Below are positions 25,926 to 36,541 of a stretch of DNA of 64,000 nt, in pieces; the first letter of the stretch is position 1; each line of letters begins with the position of its first letter. The DNA is from Staphylococcus durrellii (GTDB taxonomy: Bacteria; Bacillota; Bacilli; Staphylococcales; Staphylococcaceae). The notes under the pieces were generated by a model that saw only the letters and a list, made by a program, of their open reading frames with translations, did not search any database and was not told where the DNA came from. Position numbers and translations under genes: made by a program. Location: NCBI RefSeq assembly GCF_015594545.1, contig NZ_JADIIO010000001.1, positions 806,001-870,000 on the forward strand. Reading direction: 5' to 3'.

Positions 25926-25994
25926 AATTCATAACCTATGACTAATCACTGACACTCTAGTGAGTAAGTGATAGTCACGATGAAGTTACGAATT
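25926..25994 (-). promoter_or_regulatory. Long stem-loop between ilvC and leuA
   Basis: On the minus strand, outer arms AATTCGTAAC and GTTATGAATT and inner arms TGACTATCAC and GTGATTAGTCA build a 69-nt hairpin with a further small stem at its tip. There is no following T run, so it is not a simple terminator. It may be an RNA-processing site, a stabiliser of the upstream transcript, or a partial attenuator. It lacks T-box features. Confidence 0.6.
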
Positions 25995-26012
25995 AACTAA
26001 AGTAATACTTGC

Positions 26013-27038
<1,026 letters not shown>

Positions 27039-27067
27039 TTAAATTAATTTCTCAATATTCAGACAAA

Positions 27068-27541
27068 TTAAATAATGCCTGCTGAACCTGTTCTTGCTAT
27101 CTGTTCTATGTTGTATGATGATAGGTCATCTATTAAATTGTCCATCGTGTATTGTGGACCTGAAGCTTGAAGATAAGTAAATTGCTCTTCATCCTTCAGA
27201 ATAGATACTAGCGCATCATACGGTTGGATTAGCTTTTGTAATTGTTCATTGTTATCAGGTGTGCGTAATTTTACGAGTACTAATTCTCTATTATAAGTAT
27301 TTGTATCTGTTATATCTTCAACACTTATAATATTAATTTGCTTTTCAAGCTGCGTAATTAAATTTCTTAATACGTCACTGTCAGGCACTTCTGCCACGAA
27401 AGTAATATCAGAGATGCCTTCTTCAACTGTTGGTGTGGCAGACAATGTGACAATGTTAAATTGTCTCCTGACAAAGATACTTGTTAAGCGATTCAAAGTA
27501 CCAGCTTTATCTCTTACTTTTGTGCGAAACGTTCTTCTCAT
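27068..27541 (-). CDS. ilvH: Acetolactate synthase small (regulatory) subunit
   Basis: Regulatory subunit conferring feedback control by valine on acetolactate synthase. At 157 residues it is the full two-domain form, with the N-terminal ACT domain (VRDKAGTLNRLTSIFVRRQFNI) and a C-terminal domain. I recall the S. aureus homologue as a shorter, single-ACT version of about 84 residues, so this is a point of difference. Its ATG overlaps the ilvB stop by one base (TAATG). Confidence 0.92.
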   Translation of the reverse strand: MRRTFRTKVRDKAGTLNRLTSIFVRRQFNIVTLSATPTVEEGISDITFVAEVPDSDVLRNLITQLEKQINIISVEDITDTNTYNRELVLVKLRTPDNNEQLQKLIQPYDALVSILKDEEQFTYLQASGPQYTMDNLIDDLSSYNIEQIARTGSAGII

Positions 27542-29322
27542 TATAAACCCTCCATTTCATGATTAGGTTTACCAGAAGGGACCATAGGTGTAACAGCTTC
27601 AACAGGTGAGATTCTAACTTCAATTAAAGCTGGACCATCATGTGAGAAGGCTTCTTCTAGTTGTTGTTCTAATTTATTTGGGTTATCTATCATATAACCT
27701 TTAACACCATAAGCTTCGCCTAATTTAATAAAGTCTGGTTGATCATTAAATACTGAATGAGAAAATCTTTGGTTAAAGAATTTATCTTGCCATTGTTTTA
27801 CCATACCTAAAGTACCGTTATTTACTATTATAACTTTAATATCTAAATTATATTCGCCCAAGATAGCAAGTTCTTGGTTAGTCATTTGAAAGCCACCGTC
27901 TCCAACAAAAGCAACTACTGTTTTGTCAGGACGAGCTAACTTAGCACCGATTGCTGATGGAATACCGAATCCCATTGTTCCTAAGCCACCACTGGTAACT
28001 AACTGACCGTGCGTTTTAAAAGGATAATATTGAGCTACCCACATTTGATGTTGTCCAACGTCAGTAGTCACAATTGCATCGCCTTCAGTTATTTTGCCAA
28101 CGTGCTCAATCGTACGTTGTGGTTTAGAGAAGTTATCTTCTTCTTCTCCATATTTGAATGGGTGAGTTGCTTTATTACTATTACAAGTATTTAACCAATC
28201 ATCATGTCTGATGGAATAACTATCAAATGCCAATAACGCTTCTAATACTGCTTTACAATCTGCAACAATACCGAGATCAGTATCAATTATTTTATTGATT
28301 TCTGAAGGATCAATGTCTACATGTACAATTTTAGCATTAGGTGCGAATTCATCAGGATTACTTGCCAACCTATCATCAAATCTACTACCGAAGTTGATGA
28401 GTAAATCACATTCAGTTAGCGCCATGTTGCTTGCATAAGAACCATGCATACCACCCATACCTAAAAATAGGGGATGTTCATATGGTATAGAACCGAGACC
28501 TAACAAAGTTGAAACAACAGGTAGTTGATGACGATTTACAAATGTTGTAAGTGTCTCATTAGCTTTCGCGTGGTTAATACCTGCACCAGCCAAAACAACT
28601 GGTTTATGTGCTGTTTTTAAATAGTCACGCAATTTTTGAATTTCATCAAATTTAGGTTCATTAGGGATTGAATAACCTGGTAAATCAAGTTCCTCAGATA
28701 GTTCAGCATTTGTAGATAAAATACCCATATCCTTAGGAAAATCGATAACTACAGGTCCTTTTCTACCAGTATTTGCAATATGGAATGCTTCGTGAATGAT
28801 CTTTGGAATGTCGCTTACATTTTTAACTTGGTAATTATGCTTTGTAATGGGTGTAGTCATCGATAATAAATCAGCTTCTTGGAAAGCATCTTTACCAATC
28901 CCTGGTGTTGCAACTTGACCAGTAATTACTACTAGTGGTAGGGAATCACTATAAGCATCGGCAATTCCAGTAATAGCATTGGTAGCTCCTGGACCACTTG
29001 TTACAACGACAACGCCTGGTTTACCAGAAACACGAGCATATCCTTCAGCTGCGTGCGTAGCACCTTGTTCATGTCTTGCTAAAATGTGTTTAATTTTAGC
29101 ATCATAAAACGTGTCATATAGGGGCAAAACCGCACCACCAGGATAACCAAATATAAAATCTACATCTTCGTTGGCAAGTGAGTCAACTAGCAATTCAGAA
29201 CCGGTTTTCATTTCTGTAATCGTTTCGTTTTCTAGCTCAGTTTGTTCATAAGCTTCTTTAGGTTCGATTTGTTCCAAAGTTTCAGGTTGCTCTTGGTAAA
29301 TCGTTTCTGCTTGTTTAGCCAT
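27541..29322 (-). CDS. ilvB: Acetolactate synthase large subunit
   Basis: ThDP- and FAD-dependent enzyme of 593 residues that forms acetolactate or acetohydroxybutyrate. The catalytic Glu is in FIFGYPGGAVLPLYD with RHEQGATHAAEGYAR following. The ThDP Mg-binding motif GDGGFQMTNQELAILGEYNLDIKVIIVNNGTLGM starts near residue 480. The first 40 residues are an unusually polar, Glu-rich extension before the ThDP fold. It lies 13 nt after ilvD. Confidence 0.96.
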   Translation of the reverse strand: MAKQAETIYQEQPETLEQIEPKEAYEQTELENETITEMKTGSELLVDSLANEDVDFIFGYPGGAVLPLYDTFYDAKIKHILARHEQGATHAAEGYARVSGKPGVVVVTSGPGATNAITGIADAYSDSLPLVVITGQVATPGIGKDAFQEADLLSMTTPITKHNYQVKNVSDIPKIIHEAFHIANTGRKGPVVIDFPKDMGILSTNAELSEELDLPGYSIPNEPKFDEIQKLRDYLKTAHKPVVLAGAGINHAKANETLTTFVNRHQLPVVSTLLGLGSIPYEHPLFLGMGGMHGSYASNMALTECDLLINFGSRFDDRLASNPDEFAPNAKIVHVDIDPSEINKIIDTDLGIVADCKAVLEALLAFDSYSIRHDDWLNTCNSNKATHPFKYGEEEDNFSKPQRTIEHVGKITEGDAIVTTDVGQHQMWVAQYYPFKTHGQLVTSGGLGTMGFGIPSAIGAKLARPDKTVVAFVGDGGFQMTNQELAILGEYNLDIKVIIVNNGTLGMVKQWQDKFFNQRFSHSVFNDQPDFIKLGEAYGVKGYMIDNPNKLEQQLEEAFSHDGPALIEVRISPVEAVTPMVPSGKPNHEMEGL

Positions 29323-29335
29323 TTTACTTCACTCC

Positions 29336-31024
29336 TTAAATGAGATTTTCAGGCACTTGCATGATGCCACCCGTATTAGCACTTGTAACTAATGCTGTAT
29401 ATCTTGCAAGATAACCAGTTTTTACTTTTGCTTTAAATGGGTTTAATTCTTGTTTTCTAGCTTCTAAAGTTTCAGTTGGCACTTCAGCTTCTAATGTTCG
29501 GTCTATTAAGTTTATTGTGATGTCATCTCCATCTCTTATTAAACCAATTGGACCACCAGATGCTGCTTCAGGAGATATGTGTCCGACCGCAATACCTCTA
29601 GTTGCGCCAGAAAAGCGACCATCTGTAATAAGTGCAACATCTTTGCCTAATCCTCTACCTACTATGGAAGAAGTAGGGGCTAACATTTCCGGCATGCCTG
29701 GTCCGCCCTTAGGACCTTCATATCTTATAACGACGACATGACCTTCACGAACAGTGTGATTATCTATTGCTTCAACCGCTTCATCATGTGAATTAAAGCA
29801 AATTGCTTTCCCTTTAAATACTTTAATTGAAGGGTCAACACCACCGACTTTAATAACTGCACCTTTTGGAGCTAGGTTGCCGTATAAGATAGAAAGGCCA
29901 CCTTCTTTATCATAAGGGTTATCTAAATGTCTGATTACATCTGCATTAGATATTGCTTTCCCTTCGTTGTTTTCTCTCAATGTTTTACCAGTTACGGTAA
30001 TGCGATCAGGGTGTAACGTGCCTTCTTTTTTGAAGAGCTCATTAATTATTGCTGGAACACCGCCTGCTTCATGAACATCATGCATTGAATATGAAGAGCT
30101 TGGTGCAATTTTTGATAGGTAAGGTGTTTTTTTAGCTATTTCATTAATACGTGTTAAATCGTAATCAATACCTGCTTCGTTAGCAATTGCTAATGTGTGT
30201 AATACAGTATTTGTAGAACCACCCATCGCCATATCTAAAGCGAATGCGTCGTCGATAGCTTCTTTAGTGACGATATCTTTAGGTTTAATATCATTTTTAA
30301 TATTATCGACTAATCTAAATGCAGCTTCTCTAATCATCTCTCTACGTTGATCACTGACTGCTAAGGCAGTGCCATTATATGGGAGAGCTAATCCTAATAC
30401 TTCCATCAAACAGTTCATGGAATTAGCTGTAAACATTCCAGAACATGATCCACATGTGGGACATGCATTTTGTTCCATGTCTAAAAATTCTTCTTTCGAA
30501 ATTGATCCATCTTTAAAGGCTCCAACAGCTTCGAACATTGACGATAGGGTAAGAGCTTTACCTTCTGTAGATAATCCTGCTTTCATCGGTCCACCTGAAC
30601 AAAAGACAGCAGGGACGTTTGTTCTAACTGATGCTAACAACATACCTGGTGTGATTTTATCGCAGTTTGGAATGTAAAATACACCGTCGAACCAATGTGC
30701 ATTGATTACTGTTTCTGCAGCGTCTGCAATTATTTCTCTTGAAGGTAATGAATATCTCATTCCTATATGACCCATTGCAATACCGTCGTCAACACCAATG
30801 GTATTGAATTCAAATGGTATCGCACCGGCTTCTCTTATTGCCTCCTTTGCGATATCAGCAAGCTCTCTTAAATGGACATGTCCTGGAACAATGTCTATAT
30901 ATGAGTTACAAATAGCTACAAAAGGTTTGTTCATATCTGTTGGTTTTTCTAATGCCCCAGTGGCATGTAAAAGACTTCGGGCTGGTGCCTGTTGATCTCC
31001 TTTTTTTATCATGTCGCTTCTCAT
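29336..31024 (-). CDS. ilvD: Dihydroxy-acid dehydratase
   Basis: Fe-S enzyme of 562 residues that dehydrates dihydroxy acids to the 2-oxo acids for valine and isoleucine. Cluster-associated motifs are [26 protein letters not shown] and [27 protein letters not shown] and [15 protein letters not shown] are also present. [10 protein letters not shown] is taken as the start by homology; it follows the GGGGG-containing ribosome-binding region. It is first in the operon, downstream of a leader peptide and terminator. Confidence 0.97.
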   Translation of the reverse strand: MRSDMIKKGDQQAPARSLLHATGALEKPTDMNKPFVAICNSYIDIVPGHVHLRELADIAKEAIREAGAIPFEFNTIGVDDGIAMGHIGMRYSLPSREIIADAAETVINAHWFDGVFYIPNCDKITPGMLLASVRTNVPAVFCSGGPMKAGLSTEGKALTLSSMFEAVGAFKDGSISKEEFLDMEQNACPTCGSCSGMFTANSMNCLMEVLGLALPYNGTALAVSDQRREMIREAAFRLVDNIKNDIKPKDIVTKEAIDDAFALDMAMGGSTNTVLHTLAIANEAGIDYDLTRINEIAKKTPYLSKIAPSSSYSMHDVHEAGGVPAIINELFKKEGTLHPDRITVTGKTLRENNEGKAISNADVIRHLDNPYDKEGGLSILYGNLAPKGAVIKVGGVDPSIKVFKGKAICFNSHDEAVEAIDNHTVREGHVVVIRYEGPKGGPGMPEMLAPTSSIVGRGLGKDVALITDGRFSGATRGIAVGHISPEAASGGPIGLIRDGDDITINLIDRTLEAEVPTETLEARKQELNPFKAKVKTGYLARYTALVTSANTGGIMQVPENLI

Positions 31025-31049
31025 GTGAATTCCCCCATAAAAAATGAAA

Positions 31050-31084
31050 ATAAAAAGACGTCCCAATTATTATTGGGACGTCTT
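31050..31084 (-). terminator. Attenuator terminator of the ilv-leu leader
   Basis: On the minus strand AAGACGTCCCAAT and ATTGGGACGTCTT form a 13-bp perfect stem followed by TTTTTATTTT, just before ilvD. Upstream segments (AGTCCTATTTCTAG and TGAATGGGACT, with an AGGACT near 31145) can form competing hairpins, as expected for an attenuator. Confidence 0.88.
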
Positions 31085-31149
31085 ACCAGTCCCATTCAAC
31101 TAGAAATAGGACTTAAACTTTTAGTAGTTTCTATACTAAAGTTCCAGTC

Positions 31150-31218
31150 CTATAAGCATAATAAAATGACTAAAATATTTGTTGTTGTTGGTTGATTTAC
31201 TGTTGTATTATAAGTCAT
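31150..31218 (-). CDS. ilv-leu operon leader peptide
   Basis: A 22-residue peptide starting MTYNTTVNQP and ending ILVILLCL, with AAAGGAG 9 nt upstream of the ATG. The last eight codons are seven Ile, Leu or Val plus one Cys. It ends about 66 nt before the terminator hairpin. This is the layout of a branched-chain amino acid attenuator: ribosome stalling over these codons when charged tRNAs are scarce would favour the anti-terminator. A Leu-rich attenuator peptide has been described for the S. aureus ilv operon, and this one is similar in type. Confidence 0.9.
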   Translation of the reverse strand: MTYNTTVNQPTTTNILVILLCL

Positions 31219-31290
31219 TTTATTATGCTCCTTTCCTCAAGAATGGTTTTTATATCATTTGTTTGAATTATCTAAAAATTTGATAAACTT

Positions 31291-31345
31291 AATTTACTAC
31301 ATGTTAGACGTCGTGTCAATGATTGTTGCCAATTTTCTTTCAATT
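31291..31345 (-). promoter_or_regulatory. ilv-leu promoter with adjacent CodY-type box
   Basis: On the minus strand, TTGACA (31319-31314) and TAAATT (31296-31291) are 17 nt apart. Just upstream, AATTGAAAGAAAATT (31345-31331) matches 12 of 15 positions of the CodY consensus AATTTTCWGAAAATT. CodY represses branched-chain amino acid genes in Firmicutes when Ile or GTP is plentiful, so repression at this promoter is a reasonable inference. Confidence 0.7.
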
Positions 31346-31517
31346 CTCACAATTTTTTATGAAAAAGAACTTGGTCAGTAATAAAGTATTATCAAGAAAA
31401 GTTTGTTAAAATGTAGAAGTTAAATATAAAAAGTACTAATATTTGAACTAAATATTGTCATAAAGGAAGATTAAATATTAATAAATCAAGTGTAACAATA
31501 ATAATAGGAGTAGAGAC

Positions 31518-31979
31518 ATGATAAGTATTAATAACTTACAAGATATGGAAACATTTGGCCATTGTTTAACTAGATATTTGAGCGCGGGCGACATAATATT
31601 GCTAAACGGTGATTTAGGTGCAGGTAAGACGACATTAAGTCAATTTATTGGAAAAGCGTTAGGCGTTAAAAGAAATATTAATTCTCCAACTTTTAACATT
31701 ATTAAATCTTATAATGGTAAGAATTTAAAGTTTCATCATATGGATTGTTATAGACTAGAAGAATCTGAAGAAGACTTAGGTTTTGACGAATATTTTGAAG
31801 ATAACGCCGTTACCGTGATTGAATGGAGTCAATTTATATCATCATATTTACCATCTAATAATTTAACCGTTAATATTCAAACTACAAATAATGATGATCG
31901 AACTATTACTATTGAAGCAAGTGGCACTCATTATGCTCGAATTAAGGAGGCAGTAGAACGTGATTTATCTTCTAATTGA
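31518..31979 (+). CDS. tsaE: tRNA threonylcarbamoyladenosine biosynthesis ATPase TsaE
   Basis: P-loop ATPase of 153 residues that works with TsaB and TsaD to install t6A at position 37 of ANN-decoding tRNAs. Walker A GDLGAGKTT is at about residues 33-41, with SPTFNIIKSY and HMDCYRLEE following, typical of the YjeE fold. It starts a plus-strand operon tsaE-tsaB-rimI-tsaD divergent from the ilv leader. The 3' end overlaps tsaB by 20 nt. Confidence 0.96.
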   Translation: MISINNLQDMETFGHCLTRYLSAGDIILLNGDLGAGKTTLSQFIGKALGVKRNINSPTFNIIKSYNGKNLKFHHMDCYRLEESEEDLGFDEYFEDNAVTVIEWSQFISSYLPSNNLTVNIQTTNNDDRTITIEASGTHYARIKEAVERDLSSN

Positions 31980-32622
31980 TACATCTAACCAACCACTTTC
32001 CGTAGCAATTATGGATAATGATAAAATATTATCAGAAATTAATAATAATGAAAAAGTTAATCATTCCGTACAATTAATGCCCGCAATCATTTCTGCTATA
32101 GAAGAGGCTAACATGACTAAAAATGATATTGAGTCAATAGTTGTTGCAGATGGCCCAGGCTCTTATACAGGTCTAAGAATTGGTGTTACTGTGGCAAAAA
32201 CACTTGCTTATGCTTTAAATGCTTCATTATATAGTGTTTCGTCGCTAGCGGCATTAGCTGCAACGGTCACACAACAAGATAAGTTAATTGTACCCATCTT
32301 TGATGCTCGCCGAGAAGCGGTATATGCAGGCGTATATAGTAATGATAATGATAAATTTAACATTGTTATGGAAGACCAATATATAACTATTGAGGATTTA
32401 CTAGCTTGCTTACATTCATATGGAAGACCTTACGTTTTTGTTGGAAATGATACTTCTAAACTAGCGCATTTAATAGACAGTGACTTTATCCCAAACCTAC
32501 CTCAAGCACACGTAATGAAATCTTTAATTTCAACACCCGTTAATATTCATGAGTTTGTTCCAAATTATTTAAAAATTTCAGAGGCTGAACGTAATTGGTT
32601 AGAGAAACAGAACAAAAGTTAA
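31960..32622 (+). CDS. tsaB: tRNA threonylcarbamoyladenosine biosynthesis protein TsaB
   Basis: Non-catalytic ASKHA-fold partner of TsaD in t6A synthesis, 220 residues. It has the N-terminal LLIDTSNQPLSVAI phosphate-loop strand and the family motif DGPGSYTGLRIGVTVAKTLAY near residue 65. It overlaps tsaE and is overlapped by rimI, so translation of the block is coupled. The ribosome-binding site AAGGAGG precedes its ATG inside tsaE. Confidence 0.96.
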   Translation: MIYLLIDTSNQPLSVAIMDNDKILSEINNNEKVNHSVQLMPAIISAIEEANMTKNDIESIVVADGPGSYTGLRIGVTVAKTLAYALNASLYSVSSLAALAATVTQQDKLIVPIFDARREAVYAGVYSNDNDKFNIVMEDQYITIEDLLACLHSYGRPYVFVGNDTSKLAHLIDSDFIPNLPQAHVMKSLISTPVNIHEFVPNYLKISEAERNWLEKQNKS

Positions 32623-33059
32623 ATATTAGATTAATGGATAAGACGGATGTACCACAAGTGTTTGATATAGAGCGTAAGAGTTTTAATGGTAGTTCATGGA
32701 CAATAGACACTTTCTATTATGAAGTAGAAAAAAATGATTTCGCATTTTATTTTGTTATGGAATATGATGAACGTATAGTAGGATATGTAGGGTTGTGGGT
32801 TGTTTTAGATAATGCGCAAATCACCACAATTGCAATAGATGAACAGTATAGAGGATATGGTTTAGGACAATTGCTATTGAAATATGTCATAGATTATGTT
32901 GAAGAAAAATGTGAAGCTTTAAGTTTAGAAGTAAGAGTAGATAACTATGTAGCTCAACATGTATATGAAAACTTAGGCTTCCAATATGGTGGAAAGCGTA
33001 AAAATTATTATGGAGAAGGCGAGGATGCATTAGTGATGTGGGTGAATTTAAATGACTAA
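32595..33059 (+). CDS. rimI: GNAT N-acetyltransferase RimI family
   Basis: RimI acetylates the N-terminal alanine of ribosomal protein S18 in E. coli; the same activity is presumed here. The acetyl-CoA loop [13 protein letters not shown] is near residue 80, followed by [29 protein letters not shown], a typical RimI C terminus. TTG 32595 lies inside the tsaB 3' end; no better start is visible and the length of 154 residues fits. The stop overlaps tsaD by 8 nt. Confidence 0.93.
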   Translation: MVRETEQKLNIRLMDKTDVPQVFDIERKSFNGSSWTIDTFYYEVEKNDFAFYFVMEYDERIVGYVGLWVVLDNAQITTIAIDEQYRGYGLGQLLLKYVIDYVEEKCEALSLEVRVDNYVAQHVYENLGFQYGGKRKNYYGEGEDALVMWVNLND

Positions 33060-34080
33060 CGAGACATTAATTTTAGCTGTTGAATCTAGCTGTGACGAAA
33101 CAAGCGTTAGTGTCATAGAAAATGGCAATCAAATTAGAAGTAATATAGTTTTAAGCCAAATAGAGAGCCATAAGAGATTTGGAGGCGTCGTGCCTGAAGT
33201 AGCAAGTAGACATCACGTCGAAGGGATTACCACTACTATCGATAACGCTTTACAAGAAGCACATGTAACAATGGATGATATTGATGCAATCGCAGTAACT
33301 CAAGGACCAGGTTTAATAGGAGCATTATTGGTCGGTATTAATGCTGCTAAAGCTTTGGCATATGCTTATAATAAACCATTGATTCCAGTACATCATATCG
33401 CAGGTCATATTTATGCTAATAATTTAGAACAAGGTATGAGTTTTCCGTTAATCGCACTTATCGTTTCAGGAGGACACACCGAGCTTATTTATATGAAAGA
33501 TCATTTAAGCTTCGAAATCATAGGCGAAACGAGAGATGACGCTGTGGGTGAAGCATATGATAAAGTCGCTCGTACATTAGGTTTGAATTATCCAGGTGGG
33601 CCACATATCGATCGCTTAGCCAATACAGGTAACGATACGTATGATTTTCCAAGAGTATGGTTAGAAAAAGATAGTTTCGATTTTAGTTTTAGTGGATTGA
33701 AAAGCGCAGTCATCAATGCATTGCATAATCAACGACAAAAAAATGAAACGATTATAGATGCAGATGTGGCGACCAGTTTCCAAAATAGTGTAGTGGAAGT
33801 ATTAGTAGGTAAAGCGGTACAAGCATGTGAAACATATAATGTTAATGAGTTAATCGTAGCTGGAGGCGTAGCTAGCAATAGCGGTTTACGTAAAGAATTG
33901 AGTAAAGTTTGTAGGTCACATAATATTCATTTAGCTATTCCATCAGCAAAATTATGCACAGATAATGGTGCGATGATAGGGGCGGCGGCGCATTATTTAT
34001 ATCTAAATAACGTTAGAGCAGACATGACATTAAATGGTAATAGTGGGTTGGACTTAGAACATTTTGTCGACGAAGTCTAA
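33052..34080 (+). CDS. tsaD: tRNA N6-adenosine threonylcarbamoyltransferase TsaD
   Basis: Catalytic subunit that transfers the threonylcarbamoyl group to A37 of tRNA. The metal motif [12 protein letters not shown] (near residue 111) supplies two His, and [22 protein letters not shown] and [11 protein letters not shown] are all conserved. The N-terminal [15 protein letters not shown] begins the ASKHA fold. Length of 342 residues is standard. It is last in the operon. Confidence 0.97.
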   Translation: MTNETLILAVESSCDETSVSVIENGNQIRSNIVLSQIESHKRFGGVVPEVASRHHVEGITTTIDNALQEAHVTMDDIDAIAVTQGPGLIGALLVGINAAKALAYAYNKPLIPVHHIAGHIYANNLEQGMSFPLIALIVSGGHTELIYMKDHLSFEIIGETRDDAVGEAYDKVARTLGLNYPGGPHIDRLANTGNDTYDFPRVWLEKDSFDFSFSGLKSAVINALHNQRQKNETIIDADVATSFQNSVVEVLVGKAVQACETYNVNELIVAGGVASNSGLRKELSKVCRSHNIHLAIPSAKLCTDNGAMIGAAAHYLYLNNVRADMTLNGNSGLDLEHFVDEV

Positions 34081-34190
34081 TAAGTATTTAAATAAAGAAT
34101 CATAGTTATAAGTAAAATTTTTTTAAAATGGGTATTTATATAACTAGTGATTATTAAATTTAATTTATTATTGGAAGGAGACGAAATTCA

Positions 34191-34613
34191 ATGAAAGCAA
34201 TCCAATATTTTAACTTTCAAAATAGCTTAGCTGCTTTAAATTTTTATGAACAACATTTAGGTGCGACAAACATTAATCGCGTTGGTGGAGATCATGAAAT
34301 GTTTAGGGATTTACCAGAGGAATATCAAGTCTATGCCGATTTTACTATGAACGCTGCATTTGAGATTTTAGGTGAAACATTCTATTGTAGTGATACGTTG
34401 AAAAATAAGAAAATTAATAACAGTGGTGCAATCGTAGCATTTAATTTTGATTATAATAATATAGAAGAAAGAGAAAAAGCTATCGCTTTTTTCAATAAAG
34501 CAGTTGAGGGTGGTTGTGTAGCAACGATACCATTAGGCGAAACAGAATGGTCCCCTTTATACGGATTGTTTAATGATCCTTTTGGTGTTACTTGGATGAT
34601 TAGCGCAGAATAG
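34191..34613 (+). CDS. VOC family protein (PhnB-like)
   Basis: A 140-residue vicinal-oxygen-chelate fold protein. It starts AIQYFNFQNSLAALNFYEQHLGA, the typical first beta-alpha unit, and ends WSPLYGLFNDPFGVTWMIS, the signature of the PhnB/DUF1338-like branch. Substrate unknown; relatives include glyoxalases and antibiotic-binding proteins, but no specific resistance role can be inferred. GGAAGGAG precedes the ATG. It is a single gene between tsaD and a terminator. Confidence 0.85.
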   Translation: MKAIQYFNFQNSLAALNFYEQHLGATNINRVGGDHEMFRDLPEEYQVYADFTMNAAFEILGETFYCSDTLKNKKINNSGAIVAFNFDYNNIEEREKAIAFFNKAVEGGCVATIPLGETEWSPLYGLFNDPFGVTWMISAE

Positions 34614-34727
34614 GTAAAATAGAAGTAAAGTAAAAGACTTCGTAACGTAATTCTCATACTAAATAAGTCCTTAAAATGGTAACTAATGCGTACCGTAACG
34701 AGCTATAAATTTCATAAAAACAACAAA

Positions 34728-34766
34728 AACGTCAATTGCTAAATGATTTCATTAGCGATTGACGTT
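34728..34766. terminator. Bidirectional terminator between the VOC gene and the MutS-like gene
   Basis: Arms AACGTCAATTGCTAA and TTAGCGATTGACGTT (one G-U pair) form a long stem between two convergent genes, with A and T tracts on both sides. Confidence 0.85.
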
Positions 34767-34804
34767 TATTTATCAGGCGATGATATTTTTGTTACGGACT
34801 CATT

Positions 34805-36400
34805 TTATATTTTGCCAACATTATGCTTTGCACGTTCGTAAATAAAGTCTGGGAAATCAGTGATACGTAATAATTCTATCGCATTACGTGTATCAGCTTT
34901 TCCGGTCTTGATGGTAAAGTCAAAATGGATTTCATTATTCCTTATAGATTCATTAAAGTGATAGTTGTGATATTTGTGCTGTAATAAATCTGCTAATTCT
35001 ATATCATGTGTAGCTGCAATGATTGTAAATTGCTCTGAGTCATTGAGGTGAGATAATACTGATTCAGAGGCAGCGATTCGTTCTGTCGTGTTAGTGCCTT
35101 TAAATATTTCATCTATAAAGCAATATACATTTTGATTTTGTGGAATTTTAAAGAGACGATTAATTGATTTTAATTCACTCATAAAATAGCTATCGCCAGA
35201 AGTGATACTATCTTGATTAACCATTGCTGTATAAATTAAACCGGGTTTATAGACAAATTTCTTCGCCGTAGTAGTATTAACACTTTGAGCTAATAATAAA
35301 TTCACGGCTAAAGCTTTCATAAATGTTGATTTACCGGAAGCATTAGAACCTGTAAGCAACATATTAAAGTCTAAAGTTAAACTATTTGGTACTGCTTTGT
35401 TTAGAAGAGGATGAACAAGATCGTCAAATTCGACCTTATCCTCAGTTGTTTTTGGTACTGAATAAGAGTCTAAGCTCTTACGCCATAAAGCAACAGAATA
35501 ATGATTATCTAACATAGCAATATAGTCATAACAGGCTAGTACTTCGTCTTCATAACGTTTAAAGCTCGCTTGAATTAAATGGAACAGAAAATAATCGAGC
35601 ATTAAAAGCATTTTAATAAATGCTATAACCGTAAAGGCGTCATTGTCAGTAGAAGCCTTGCCCAGTAGCCAACTAAAACGACGCGCTACAATAAAATGTT
35701 TAAAATCTACAGAGATGTCTGGTAAATCGTCGGATTTACTTAATTTATAAGCTTTATTGACCACGGAAGAATTATAAAACATTGAATTTAAATCTTCTAT
35801 ATAAGTTCTTTTTAACATGCCACTCAAGGCCATATTATATATACAAACTAATATTAGTAACATAATACCTAAACCAGTATTTAATAAAGTAATAATTATA
35901 GCTATTAAAGGCAAGTATGTAGAAAACATGTAAAAATAGTTACGTTTTATTGGCTGAAGCTGATCTGGAAAAATTGGATAAATTGTTTTACCAATTTTAG
36001 CTAAATGATAAGCAACAAAATTTCGTACACCATCATTTTCATTAAACACTTGAAATAATTTTTCGTTATTAATTTTTTTCATGTGTCTTAGTGCAGATAC
36101 TAATCGCATTTCACCAATTGCTGTAAAGTTAAAATTCATAATACTAAACAATTGTGGCATATCTAAATCGTTCCAAGTTTTATCATCAATCAATAAGTTT
36201 GTATCATAATTGTCTTTGTAAAGTTCATATTGATAATCATGTCGGCTATTGGGTCTGATAAACTTTTCTAACGGTTTGATGTTGTCCCATAATGTGGGTA
36301 ATTCATTTTTAAGTTTAATGCTATTAACAATTTCAGTAATTATAACTAATAAAATACTAGCTACTATTAACGCGAGTATAAGCCAAAGAATAGTTGGCAT
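34805..36400 (-). CDS. Membrane-anchored MutS-family ATPase
   Basis: A 531-residue protein with an N-terminal hydrophobic segment (about residues 4-25), two further hydrophobic segments near 165-205, and a C-terminal MutS-like ABC ATPase. Walker A is TGSNASGKST near residue 350. The Walker B and signature area YCFIDEIFKGTNTTERIAAS, with the DEIFxGTN motif, is characteristic of MutS. The mismatch-recognition domain of true MutS is absent. The membrane segments argue against classical mismatch repair; the role is unknown. Homologues are conserved beside the ABC-F gene in staphylococci. Confidence 0.88.
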   Translation of the reverse strand: MPTILWLILALIVASILLVIITEIVNSIKLKNELPTLWDNIKPLEKFIRPNSRHDYQYELYKDNYDTNLLIDDKTWNDLDMPQLFSIMNFNFTAIGEMRLVSALRHMKKINNEKLFQVFNENDGVRNFVAYHLAKIGKTIYPIFPDQLQPIKRNYFYMFSTYLPLIAIIITLLNTGLGIMLLILVCIYNMALSGMLKRTYIEDLNSMFYNSSVVNKAYKLSKSDDLPDISVDFKHFIVARRFSWLLGKASTDNDAFTVIAFIKMLLMLDYFLFHLIQASFKRYEDEVLACYDYIAMLDNHYSVALWRKSLDSYSVPKTTEDKVEFDDLVHPLLNKAVPNSLTLDFNMLLTGSNASGKSTFMKALAVNLLLAQSVNTTTAKKFVYKPGLIYTAMVNQDSITSGDSYFMSELKSINRLFKIPQNQNVYCFIDEIFKGTNTTERIAASESVLSHLNDSEQFTIIAATHDIELADLLQHKYHNYHFNESIRNNEIHFDFTIKTGKADTRNAIELLRITDFPDFIYERAKHNVGKI

Positions 36401-36541
36401 GGTGTAACTGCTCCTTTTTTATGTCTAGTCTATAGGTTAATTGTGTCATTGATTATATTTTGACGCAAGGTTATAGGAAATTTATAATAATATGAATGTC
36501 AATAGGGAACGTGCGTACTTATTAACAATTAGTGCATAAAC

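Noticed and set aside
25872..26012. T-box riboswitch between ilvC and leuA
   Set aside because: A large hairpin is present, but no T-box sequence, specifier loop or terminator/antiterminator pair could be seen.
29517..30995. Plus-strand frames of 65-102 residues opposite ilvD
   Set aside because: They are antisense shadows of a highly conserved enzyme gene.
34191..34613. Considered calling the VOC protein an antibiotic-resistance protein
   Set aside because: The fold is shared by many unrelated enzymes; nothing in the sequence or context supports resistance.
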